From WTFV01 sp965200895 (GTDB lineage Bacteria; Acidobacteriota; Vicinamibacteria; Vicinamibacterales; UBA8438): a DNA stretch of 64,000 nucleotides. Below, one piece after another: positions 8,685 through 17,100 of the stretch (its first letter is position 1; every line of letters begins with the position of its first letter). Location: positions 1,240,001 to 1,304,000 of the forward strand of contig CBDAVM010000001.1 of NCBI GenBank assembly GCA_965200895.1, in the 5' to 3' direction. A program made the translations under genes and the position numbers. The notes under the pieces are model-generated. The model was not told the origin of the DNA. It made no database searches and saw only the letters and a program-made list of their open reading frames with translations.

Positions 8685-11066
8685 ATGCCGAGAGTTCCGT
8701 GCTTCGCGCCACGTCTGGCGGCGGTCGGGTTCCTTGCCGCGAGCTGCGCCGCTCCGGCGGCCGGTCAGCCGGTGGCCGGCGCCGAGATCGACGGCCAGGC
8801 GCTCATCGCCCGGTATTGCGTCACCTGCCACAACGACCGTCTCGAGACGGGCGGCTTCTCGTTCGAGCCGCTCGACATCGGCGACATCGCGGCGCATCCC
8901 GAGGCGTGGGAGAAGGTGGTGCGCAAGCTGCGCGCCGGCGCGATGCCGCCCCGTCCCCGTCCGCGTCCCGATCGGAAGACCTACGACGGGTTCCGCGCGT
9001 GGCTCGAACACGAGCTCGACACCGCCGCCACGGCGGACCCGAATCCCGGCCGGACCGAGACATTCCACCGGCTGAGCCGTACCGAATACCGCAACGCAGT
9101 CCGCGATCTGCTGGCCCTCGACATCGGCGTCGACGATCTCCTGCCGGCCGACGACACGAGCTACGGCTTCGACAACATCGCCGGCGTGCTCGGCGTGTCG
9201 CCGACCCTGATGGAGCGCTACCTGTCGGCCGCGCGCAGGATCAGCCGTCTTGCGGTCGCATCGCCGGCGCCGTCGCCGACGGCCGAGACGTTCCGCATCG
9301 CGTCCGACCTGGGGCAGGACCGCCGCATGGAGGGCCTGCCGTTCGGCACCCGCGGCGGCATGGTCATCGACCACAATTTCCCGGAGGACGCCGAGTACGT
9401 CTTCGAGATCCTGCCGGACGGGCCGCTGCGCATCGAGCCGCACGATCTGGAGGTCACCATCGACGGCGAACGGATCGCCCTGCTCGCCGTCGGCAAGGCG
9501 CCAGACCCGGACGATCCCCGCGGGCTCTACACGCCGCAGATCGAGGCGCTGGAAGTGCGCACGCCGGTCACGGCGGGTCCGCATGCGGTGGGCGTCGCCT
9601 TCCTGCGCAAGACATCGGCCGAACCGGAGGGGCTCCGCAAGCTCTATCTGCGGCCGTTCACCGGGGAGGGGTCCGGCGGCGACTCGCGCTACCAGCCCTA
9701 TGTCGAGAGCGTGACCATCGCCGGGCCGTACGAGTCCAGCGGCGCACGGCCGGTGGAGGGGACGCCGAGCCGGGAGCGCATCTTCACCTGCCGTCCGGCG
9801 GTCGGCGACATCGCAACAGAGGCAGCGTGCGCACGGGAGATCCTGGCGACTCTCGCGCGGCGGGCCTACCGCCGACCCGTCACCGACGAGGACGTGGCGC
9901 GGCTGCTGACCTTCTACGACCGCGGGCGCGCGGCGGGCAGCTTCGACACCGGCATCGAGATGGCGCTGCGGCGGCTGCTGGTCAGCCCCGAGTTCCTGTT
10001 CCGCGTGGAGCGGGACCCGGAGGGCGCCGCAGCCGGAGCGAGCTACCGGGTCAGCGATCTGGAGCTGGCCTCGCGCCTGTCTTTCTTCCTCTGGAGCAGC
10101 ATTCCGGACGACGAGCTGCTGGAGGCGGCCGCACGCGGGGCGCTCGGCGATCCCGAGGTCTTCGAGGCGCAGGTCGAGCGCATGCTCGCCGATCCGCGGT
10201 CGGAGGCCCTGGTCGGCAACTTCGCGGGCCAGTGGCTGACGCTGCGCAACGCCGCCGCCGTCCAGCCGGACGAGGACGCGTTCCCGGACTTCGGCGAGGC
10301 GCTCCGGCAGGCGTTCCGACGCGAGACGGAGCTGTTGTTCGGCAGCATCCTCCGTGAGGACCGCAGCGCCCTCGACCTGCTGGCCGCCGACTACACCTTC
10401 GTCAACGAGCGGCTGGCGCAGCACTACGGCATCCCCAACGTGCGCGGCAGCCACTTCCGGCGCGTGGCCCTCGACGACGAGGCCCGCGGCGGCCTGCTCG
10501 GCCACGGCAGCATCCTGACCGTGACCTCGTACGCCAACCGCACATCGCCGGTGAACCGCGGCAAGTGGGTCCTGGAGAACATCCTGGGAACGCCCCCGCC
10601 GCCCCCGCCGCCCGATGTGCCGGATCTGGAGACGGCCGAGGGCGGCCGGGCGCTGTCGATGCGCGAGGCGATGGAGCAGCACCGCGCGAACCCGGTATGC
10701 GCGAGCTGCCACCGGCTGATGGACCCGCTGGGGCTGTCGCTGGAGAACTTCGACGCCATCGGCCGCTGGCGGGATCGGAGCGAGACCCGCGGAGCGATAG
10801 ATGCGTCGGGCGAACTGCCGGACGGCACGCCGTTCGACGGTCCGGCGGGTCTGAAGGCGGCCCTGCTCCGCCACCCGGACCGTTTCGTCACCACCGTGAC
10901 CGAGAAGCTGATGACCTACGCCCTCGGGCGGGGCGTCGAGTACTACGATGCGCCGGCGGTGCGGGCCATCGTCCGCGACGCGGCCGGGAACGGCTACCGC
11001 CTGTCGTCGCTGGTCAAGGGCGTCGTCCGCAGCGCGCCGTTCAAAATGAGGAGATCGCCGTCATGA
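8685..11066 (+). CDS. Exported DUF1592-family c-type cytochrome protein
   Basis: 793-residue secreted protein of the Planctomycete-cytochrome family with the DUF1587-DUF1592-DUF1588-DUF1585 order. A signal peptide (RLAAVGFLAASCAAPAAG) is followed by a haem site CVTCHN near residue 45. DUF1587-like FHRLSRTEYRNAVRDLL, DUF1592-like VSDLELASRLSFFLWSSIPD, and a C-terminal CASCHRLMDPLGLSLENFD with a second CxxCH near residue 672 follow. ATG 8685 is chosen because GAGG precedes it and the signal peptide starts there. The stop overlaps the DUF1552 start as ATGA. The two genes are a common pair in Acidobacteriota and Planctomycetota. The biochemical role is undetermined. Confidence 0.92.
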   Translation: MPRVPCFAPRLAAVGFLAASCAAPAAGQPVAGAEIDGQALIARYCVTCHNDRLETGGFSFEPLDIGDIAAHPEAWEKVVRKLRAGAMPPRPRPRPDRKTYDGFRAWLEHELDTAATADPNPGRTETFHRLSRTEYRNAVRDLLALDIGVDDLLPADDTSYGFDNIAGVLGVSPTLMERYLSAARRISRLAVASPAPSPTAETFRIASDLGQDRRMEGLPFGTRGGMVIDHNFPEDAEYVFEILPDGPLRIEPHDLEVTIDGERIALLAVGKAPDPDDPRGLYTPQIEALEVRTPVTAGPHAVGVAFLRKTSAEPEGLRKLYLRPFTGEGSGGDSRYQPYVESVTIAGPYESSGARPVEGTPSRERIFTCRPAVGDIATEAACAREILATLARRAYRRPVTDEDVARLLTFYDRGRAAGSFDTGIEMALRRLLVSPEFLFRVERDPEGAAAGASYRVSDLELASRLSFFLWSSIPDDELLEAAARGALGDPEVFEAQVERMLADPRSEALVGNFAGQWLTLRNAAAVQPDEDAFPDFGEALRQAFRRETELLFGSILREDRSALDLLAADYTFVNERLAQHYGIPNVRGSHFRRVALDDEARGGLLGHGSILTVTSYANRTSPVNRGKWVLENILGTPPPPPPPDVPDLETAEGGRALSMREAMEQHRANPVCASCHRLMDPLGLSLENFDAIGRWRDRSETRGAIDASGELPDGTPFDGPAGLKAALLRHPDRFVTTVTEKLMTYALGRGVEYYDAPAVRAIVRDAAGNGYRLSSLVKGVVRSAPFKMRRSPS

Positions 11067-12418
11067 TCATCACCAGGACGTCACTGCCCCGGCGGACCTT
11101 CCTGCGCGGAATGGGGGCCACGCTGGCCCTGCCGCTGCTCGATGCAATGGCCCCGGCGGCCACGCCGCTGGCGAAGACCGCCGCGAAACCGACGCCGCGG
11201 CTCGGCTTCATCTACATCCCGAACGGCGCGAACATGGCGCAGTGGACCCCCGCCGGCGACGGCGGGCGGCTGGAACTGTCGCGCAGCCTGAAGCCGCTCG
11301 AGAAGGTGCGCGATCACGTCGTGATCCCCACCGGCCTCGATCACCGGCAGGCCGAGGCGTGGGGCGACGGAAACGGCGAGCACTCGCGGGCGAGTGCCGT
11401 CTGGCTGAACGGCGTGCACCCGAAGCGCACCGAGGGCGCCGATGTGCGGGCCGGCACTACCGCCGACCAGATCGCCGCCGCCGCGCTGGGCCAGGAGACG
11501 CCGCTGCCCTCGCTCGAGCTGGCGCTGGAGAACAGCTTCGTCGTCGGCAACTGCGACAACGGCTACAGTTGCGTCTACACCAACACCTTCTCGTGGCGCA
11601 CGCCGACGACGCCGCTGCCGATGGAGCACAACCCGCGCGTGGTCTTCGAGCGGCTCTTCGGCGAGGGCGGCACCGAGGCGCAGCGCGCGGCGCGCCTGCG
11701 GGACGACCGCAGCATCCTCGACGCGGTGCGCGAGGACATGGCGCGGCTGGAGCGGACGCTCGGCCGGGCCGACCGCTCGCGCGTCACGCAGTACCTCGAT
11801 GCGGTCCGCGAGATCGAGCGCCGCATCGGGCGGTCGGAGGCGCAGTCCGACGCTGCCCTGCCGGAGGTGCTCGAGCGGCCGGTCGGCATCCCGGAGTCGT
11901 TCGACGAGCACGCCCGGCTGATGTTCGACCTGCAGGCCCTGGCGTTCCAGGCCGACGTCACCCGCGTCTTCACGTTCCTCATCGGGCGCGAGCAGACCGC
12001 GCAGAGCTTCCCGGCGATCGGCGTCCCCGATCCGCACCACGCCATGTCGCACCACCAGATGGACGCGGAGCGGCTCGAGAAGTACGCCATGATCAACACC
12101 TACGAGGTGAGCCTGTTGGCGGGCTTCCTCGAGAAGCTGCAGGCGACGCCGGACGGCGACGGAACCCTGCTCGACCAGTCGATGATCCTCTACGGCGGCG
12201 GCATCAGCGACGGCGACCAGCACTCGCACCTCGATCTGCCGCTGATCCTGGCCGGCGGCGGCGCCGGGACGCTCCGCGGCGGACGCCACCTGCGTTACGC
12301 GGGCGAGACGCCGATGACCAACCTGCTCGTCAGCATGCTCGACAAGGCCGGCGTGCCGGTCGACGAGCTCGGCGACAGCACCGGCCGGCTGCCGATGGAG
12401 CCGTTGAGCGGCGTATAA
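11063..12418 (+). CDS. Tat-exported DUF1552 protein
   Basis: 451-residue DUF1552 family protein, almost always the partner of DUF1592 cytochromes. The Tat signal reads LPRRTFLRGMGATLALPLLDA. Characteristic stretches are RLGFIYIPNGANM, VWLNGVHPK, the MDxxREIERRI-like helix at residues ~250-262, and the C-terminal ILYGGGISDGDQHSHLDLP with potential metal ligands. Overall it resembles alkaline-phosphatase-superfamily DUF1501 proteins, but I see no proven active site. It starts at the ATGA overlap with the DUF1592 gene, so translation is coupled. Confidence 0.92.
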   Translation: MIITRTSLPRRTFLRGMGATLALPLLDAMAPAATPLAKTAAKPTPRLGFIYIPNGANMAQWTPAGDGGRLELSRSLKPLEKVRDHVVIPTGLDHRQAEAWGDGNGEHSRASAVWLNGVHPKRTEGADVRAGTTADQIAAAALGQETPLPSLELALENSFVVGNCDNGYSCVYTNTFSWRTPTTPLPMEHNPRVVFERLFGEGGTEAQRAARLRDDRSILDAVREDMARLERTLGRADRSRVTQYLDAVREIERRIGRSEAQSDAALPEVLERPVGIPESFDEHARLMFDLQALAFQADVTRVFTFLIGREQTAQSFPAIGVPDPHHAMSHHQMDAERLEKYAMINTYEVSLLAGFLEKLQATPDGDGTLLDQSMILYGGGISDGDQHSHLDLPLILAGGGAGTLRGGRHLRYAGETPMTNLLVSMLDKAGVPVDELGDSTGRLPMEPLSGV

Positions 12419-12611
12419 GGCCGCGTCCCGAGCCCGGTCATCATCGGCGCGGGAGGCGCCCGGCCGCTGGCGCGCGCGAACTTCACGCACGGGATGGCGC
12501 CCGTCTGGAAGCGGATGCGCGCTCGGTTCCCGGCGCATCGGGCGGGGACGGACGGCGGGGGGGACTGAAGGATTCACTTGCGCAGCGACTACTCGCAACG
12601 CGCTGAGCATC

Positions 12612-12806
12612 GTGACCGCGGTCGCCGTCGTGTTCCGGCTGCACGATCGCTATCCGACCGTGCGGATTCCGGGCGCAGATGTGGAGTTGATGCTGTTTCT
12701 CCTGGGCGCTCTGGTTCCCGCGATACGGTGGTGGTGGAAACGGGCGTGGCCGAATGATCTGTTCGACGATGCCGCCAGTGCGGTACCCGTGCAAGGAACA
12801 AGGTGA
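12612..12806 (+). CDS. Small hypothetical membrane protein
   Basis: 64 residues from a GTG start. One hydrophobic segment (LMLFLLGALVPAIRWWW) is followed by a basic then acidic tail. The stop (12804-12806) sits one base before the ankyrin-protein ATG, so translation could be coupled. No recognisable family and no clear ribosome site, so it may be a chance frame. The preceding stretch 12419-12611 holds nothing I can name. Confidence 0.3.
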   Translation: MTAVAVVFRLHDRYPTVRIPGADVELMLFLLGALVPAIRWWWKRAWPNDLFDDAASAVPVQGTR

Positions 12807-12807
12807 G

Positions 12808-14280
12808 ATGAAGATCCTGGGTCGTATCGTCGCTGGCGTGGCGGCAGTCCTGTGCGTCGGTGTCGCGGTGGCTGCGGCGGCCTCCGCACCGCTGATCGAT
12901 GCAGTGAAGGCGGGTGACGCCGCCGCGGTGGAGCGGCTGCTGGCCGCCGGCGTCAGCGTCCGGGGCGCGGAGTTCGACGGCGCCACGGCGCTGCACTGGG
13001 CTGCCCACCACGACCGCCTGGAGATGGCCGGTCTGCTGCTGGAGGCCGGCGCGGAGGTTGACGCCGCCAACCGCTACGGGGTGACGCCGCTGGCGCTCGC
13101 CTCGGTCAACGGCAGCGCGCGGATGATCGAACGGCTGCTGGAGGCCGGCGCCGACCCCAACCTGCCGAATCCGGAGGGCGAGACGCCGTTGATGACAGCG
13201 GCCCGCACGGGAGACGCGGGGGCCATCGCGACGCTGCTGGCGCACGGCGCCGGGGTGGACGCCACCGAGGCGTGGCGCGGGCAGACCGCCCTGATGTGGG
13301 CGGCGGCCCAGAATCAGGCGGCGGCCGTCGCGGCGCTGCTCGATGCGGGCGCCGACGCCAACGCCCGCTCGGCGCGCGGCTTCACGCCGTTGCTGTTCGC
13401 GGCGCGCGAGGGGCATGTGGATGTGCTCGACGCGCTCGTCCGCGCCGGCGCCGATGTCGACGACGCGCTGCCGTCCAACGGCATGAGCGCGCTCGTCCTC
13501 GCCGTCTACAACGCGCAGTACGACTTCGCGACGGCGCTGCTCGACCTGGGAGCCGATCCCGACGCGGCCGGCAACGGCTGGACGGCGCTGCACCAGGTGG
13601 TCTGGACGCACCGGCCGAACCTGGGGCGGAACCCGCCGTTCCCCGTTCCCCTTGGCGACCTCGACGCCTTCGACATGGTGCGCGCGCTGGCCGCGGCCGG
13701 TGCCGACCTTGACGCCCGTCAGACCCGCGAGCCGCGCGACGGCAACCGGAACATGCTGAACCGCGTCGGCTCGACGCCCTTCCTGCAGGCGGCCAAGGTC
13801 GCCGATGTCGAGATGATGCAGCTCCTGGTCGACCTCGGGGCCGACCCGTCGATCACCACCGCGCAGGGCGTCACGCCGTTGATGGCGGCGGCCGGCGTCG
13901 GCATCTGGAAGATCGGCGAGAATCCGGGCACCAACGACGAGGCGCTCGCGGCGGTGCGGCTGGCGTGGGCGCTCGGCAACGACGTCAACGCGGTTGACGC
14001 CAACGGCGACACGGCGCTGCACGGCGCGATCCACCGCGGCGCGGGCGGGGTTGTCCGTTTTCTCGTGGAGAAGGGCGCCGAGATCGACGCTGTCAACGGC
14101 AAGGGCTGGTCGCCGCTGTCGGTGGCGCAGGGCGTGTTCTACCCGAACACGTTCAACCGCCACCCGGCGCTGGTCACGCTGCTGCTCGATCTGGGAGCGG
14201 ACCCGAACGCCGGATCGAGGCGGCCGGAGGACCTGTCGCCCGCCGAGCGGCTGGCGCTGGCGCAGCAGCAGGAGCAGTGA
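12808..14280 (+). CDS. Exported ankyrin-repeat protein
   Basis: 490 residues. A signal peptide (MKILGRIVAGVAAVLCVGVAVAA) is followed by roughly ten ankyrin repeats. Clear examples are GATALHWAAHHDRLEMAGLL, GETPLMTAARTGDAGAIATL, GFTPLLFAAREGHVDVLDAL and GDTALHGAIHRGAGGVVRFL. The protein ends in a short charged tail. Ankyrin arrays bind proteins. A periplasmic one in a free-living bacterium is likely a structural or interaction protein, target unknown. I chose the ATG at 12808 because the signal peptide starts there. It follows DUF1592/DUF1552 and precedes the haem-propeller gene, all on the plus strand. Confidence 0.9.
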   Translation: MKILGRIVAGVAAVLCVGVAVAAAASAPLIDAVKAGDAAAVERLLAAGVSVRGAEFDGATALHWAAHHDRLEMAGLLLEAGAEVDAANRYGVTPLALASVNGSARMIERLLEAGADPNLPNPEGETPLMTAARTGDAGAIATLLAHGAGVDATEAWRGQTALMWAAAQNQAAAVAALLDAGADANARSARGFTPLLFAAREGHVDVLDALVRAGADVDDALPSNGMSALVLAVYNAQYDFATALLDLGADPDAAGNGWTALHQVVWTHRPNLGRNPPFPVPLGDLDAFDMVRALAAAGADLDARQTREPRDGNRNMLNRVGSTPFLQAAKVADVEMMQLLVDLGADPSITTAQGVTPLMAAAGVGIWKIGENPGTNDEALAAVRLAWALGNDVNAVDANGDTALHGAIHRGAGGVVRFLVEKGAEIDAVNGKGWSPLSVAQGVFYPNTFNRHPALVTLLLDLGADPNAGSRRPEDLSPAERLALAQQQEQ

Positions 14281-14621
14281 CGTCGCTCATTCTGCGGAAC
14301 CGGGGTCGTCGCTGCAAGCGGCCTGTTCCGCTGCGCAGCCGGTGAGCGATGGTCGGCTGCTCGCAGGCAGCGCCGACCTCGGGCCGTGGATCTGGCGGCG
14401 CGCCCCGATGCGGAATACAATGGCGGTCCGGTGTGACGGGTGTCGTCACGCTGGCGTCCGGTAATGGTGCGCGCCGGCCCATGTTCGCGGCGGATGGCAG
14501 GTGCGCTGGCGCCGGGTTCGTGTGCCGGCGCACCGTATACGTCGAGCCGGCGCGGAGCGGCGGTCGGTCCGCCGCGGGTCGAGACACGGACACAGGAAGA
14601 CGGAATCGAGGAGGAGACGAC
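14281..14621. other. Leader/intergenic region before the haem-propeller gene
   Basis: No gene supported. A -10-like TACAAT lies at 14416-14421, about 200 bases before the next start. A strong ribosome site (GAGGAGGAG) ends the region. Nothing else is seen. Confidence 0.35.
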
Positions 14622-16862
14622 ATGAACGCGCGGACAGAAACGTCATGGCGCACGCGGGCGCGTCTCGCGATGGTGAGCGCAGCGGTGGTCGCCGTGGTCG
14701 CGGCGTTCGGGGTGGCGCCCGACGCCGAAGAGGCGGAGATGGCCGAGGGCTACATCAGCGGCGTGGTCGCCAGCGCCGACGGCCCCGAGGCGGGCGTCTG
14801 GGTCATCGCCGAGACCGAGGAACTGGAGACGAAGTTCGCCAAGATCGTCGTCACCGACGACGACGGTCGCTTCGTGCTGCCGCAGATGCCGGATGCGACC
14901 TACGACGTGTGGGTGCGCGGCTACGGTCTCGTGGACTCCGACAAGGTGCAGCTTGCGCCGGGCGCCGATGACGTCAGCCTGACGGCCGTCGTCGCGCCCG
15001 ACGAGCGGGCGGCGGCGCAGTACTATCCCGGCAACTACTGGTACTCGCTGATCGAGCCGCCGGCCGCGAGCGAGTTCCCCGGCACCGGCCCGGACGGCAA
15101 CGGCATCTCGCCGAACCTGCACAGCCAGGCCGCGTGGCTCGACATCATGAAGCAGGGCTGCCAGCTTTGCCACCAGCTCGGCAACGAGGCGACGCGCGTC
15201 GTGCAGCAGCGCGACGATTTCGACTCGACGGTGGCGGCCTGGGACCACCGCGTGCAGACCGGGCAGCGCGGCAACCAGATGAGCGCGGCGATGACCCGCT
15301 TCGGCCGCCAGCGCGCCCTGGAGATGTTCGCCGACTGGACAGACCGCATCGCCAACGGCGAGACGCCGCCGCGTCCGCCGCGCCCGTCCGGTGTCGAGCG
15401 CAACCTCGTGGTCACGCTGTGGGACTGGGGCTTGGACAGCTCCTTCATCCACGACGAGATCACCACCGACAAGCGCAACCCGAGCGTCAACGGCGGCGGG
15501 CCGGTCTACGGCGTGTCGGCGGGCCACGGCACCCTGACCGTGGTCGATCCGGTGGCCAACACCGCGGTCGAACTGAAGATCCCGGTGCGGCCGGAGGATC
15601 CCAACTCGGTGCCCTCGCGCTTCCCGCAGATGCAGCTCCAGCCCTCCTACTACTGGGGCGACCAGTTGCTGTGGGGCCGCGGCGGTCCGGACGGGAACGA
15701 GAACTCGTCCGACCCGCACAACCCGATGATGGACCAGAACGGCCGCGTCTGGATGACCTCGACCGTTCGCGCCCGCCCCAACCCCGACTGGTGCCGGGAG
15801 GGGTCCGATAACAGGTTTGCCCAGTACCTCCCGCTGGCGATGAGCGGCCGGCAGGCGTCCTACTACGACCCGGCGAGCGAGGATTTCGTCCTGATCGATA
15901 CCTGCTTCGGGACGCACCACCTGCAGTTCGGCGAGGACAAGAACGATACGCTCTGGTTCAGCGGCGACAGCAACTCGATCGGCTGGATCGACACCAAGGC
16001 CTACGACCTCACCGGTGACGAGATCGGCTCGCAGGGCTGGTGCCCGACCGTCATCGACACCAACGGCGACGGTGTGATCACCAGGCCGTGGAACGAGCCG
16101 AACCGCCGCGGCGAGGTGGAGATCGACCCGGCGCTCGACACCCGCACGGTCGGGTTCGGGTACGGCATCATCGCCAGCTCGATAGACGACTCGGTCTGGA
16201 TCACCCGCACCGGGCCGTTCCCGGGCCGGCTGGTCCGTCTGGATCGGGGCGACAACCCGCCCGAGACCTGCATCGCGGAGGTCTACGAGCCGCCGTCCAT
16301 CGAGAACCCGAACGTGGATGCGGCGCAGACCGGCTTCGCGCCGCGCGGCATCGACATCGACCGCAACGGCGTCGTCTGGACGGCGCTCTCGGGCAGCAGC
16401 CAGATGGCCAGCTTCGACCGTTCGAAGTGCGCCATCACCGGCGGCCCCGAGGCGACCGGCCAGCACTGCCCCGAGGGCTGGACGCTGTACAACGTCCCCG
16501 GCCCGCAGATGAAGGGCGTGGAGACGCCGGGCAGCGCCGACTTCCACTACTACAGTTGGGTCGACCAGTACAACACCCTGGGGCTGGGCGAGAACATCCC
16601 CATCGCGAACGGCTCGTCGTCCGACTCGCTGCTGGCCCTCGATCCGGAGACCGGTGAGTGGACCGTCCTGCGCGTGCCGTACCCGATGGCGTTCTACTCG
16701 CGCGGTCTCGACGGCCGCATCGACGATCCGACCGCCGGGTGGAAGGGCCGCGGCCTGTGGGCCAACTACGGCTCCAACTACATCTGGCATACCGAGGGCG
16801 GCAAGGGCACCAAGAGCAAGATGGTGCACTTCCAGCTCCGGCCCGACCCGCTCGCGAAGTAG
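14622..16862 (+). CDS. Exported protein with carboxypeptidase-regulatory-like domain, haem motif and lyase-like propeller
   Basis: 746 residues. Signal peptide, then a carboxypeptidase-regulatory-like beta-sandwich (residues ~45-125: YISGVVASADGPEAGVWVIA, DDDGRFVLPQMPDATYDVWV), a c-type haem motif CQLCHQ near residue 180, then a long streptogramin-lyase/SMP-30-like propeller (GHGTLTVVDPVANTAVELKI, RGIDIDRNGVVWTALSGSSQ, LLALDPETGEWTVLRVPYP). This multi-domain order recurs in Acidobacteriota, where function is unproven. A periplasmic redox or substrate-binding role is an inference. Start supported by GAGGAGGAG eight bases upstream. It ends 20 bases before a strong terminator. Confidence 0.85.
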   Translation: MNARTETSWRTRARLAMVSAAVVAVVAAFGVAPDAEEAEMAEGYISGVVASADGPEAGVWVIAETEELETKFAKIVVTDDDGRFVLPQMPDATYDVWVRGYGLVDSDKVQLAPGADDVSLTAVVAPDERAAAQYYPGNYWYSLIEPPAASEFPGTGPDGNGISPNLHSQAAWLDIMKQGCQLCHQLGNEATRVVQQRDDFDSTVAAWDHRVQTGQRGNQMSAAMTRFGRQRALEMFADWTDRIANGETPPRPPRPSGVERNLVVTLWDWGLDSSFIHDEITTDKRNPSVNGGGPVYGVSAGHGTLTVVDPVANTAVELKIPVRPEDPNSVPSRFPQMQLQPSYYWGDQLLWGRGGPDGNENSSDPHNPMMDQNGRVWMTSTVRARPNPDWCREGSDNRFAQYLPLAMSGRQASYYDPASEDFVLIDTCFGTHHLQFGEDKNDTLWFSGDSNSIGWIDTKAYDLTGDEIGSQGWCPTVIDTNGDGVITRPWNEPNRRGEVEIDPALDTRTVGFGYGIIASSIDDSVWITRTGPFPGRLVRLDRGDNPPETCIAEVYEPPSIENPNVDAAQTGFAPRGIDIDRNGVVWTALSGSSQMASFDRSKCAITGGPEATGQHCPEGWTLYNVPGPQMKGVETPGSADFHYYSWVDQYNTLGLGENIPIANGSSSDSLLALDPETGEWTVLRVPYPMAFYSRGLDGRIDDPTAGWKGRGLWANYGSNYIWHTEGGKGTKSKMVHFQLRPDPLAK

Positions 16863-16882
16863 GGTCGGCGGCGACAGTCGTT

Positions 16883-16926
16883 CAGAAGGGAGCAGGCGTT
16901 ATCGCGCCTGCTCCCTTCTGTCTTTT
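16883..16926 (+). terminator. Rho-independent terminator
   Basis: A perfect 16-base-pair stem: CAGAAGGGAGCAGGCG (16883-16898) and its exact complement (16905-16920), with a six-base loop TTATCG, followed by TCTTTTA. It is placed 20 bases after the stop of the haem-propeller gene. This is the clearest terminator in the window. Confidence 0.93.
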
Positions 16927-17100
16927 ACGCATCGGTGCGCTTGCCATTCGGTCCGCTCATCGGCGCCGGTCCGGCGCTGTCCGGATAACCGGGAGAGCCT
17001 CGGCGCGCCTTGTCAGGTCATCGTTCGCGTCGTTTGGTTCCGGACTTCGGGAATCCGGAGGCAACCGGGGGCGGCAGCAAGCTCGAAAGGAGCTAACGTC

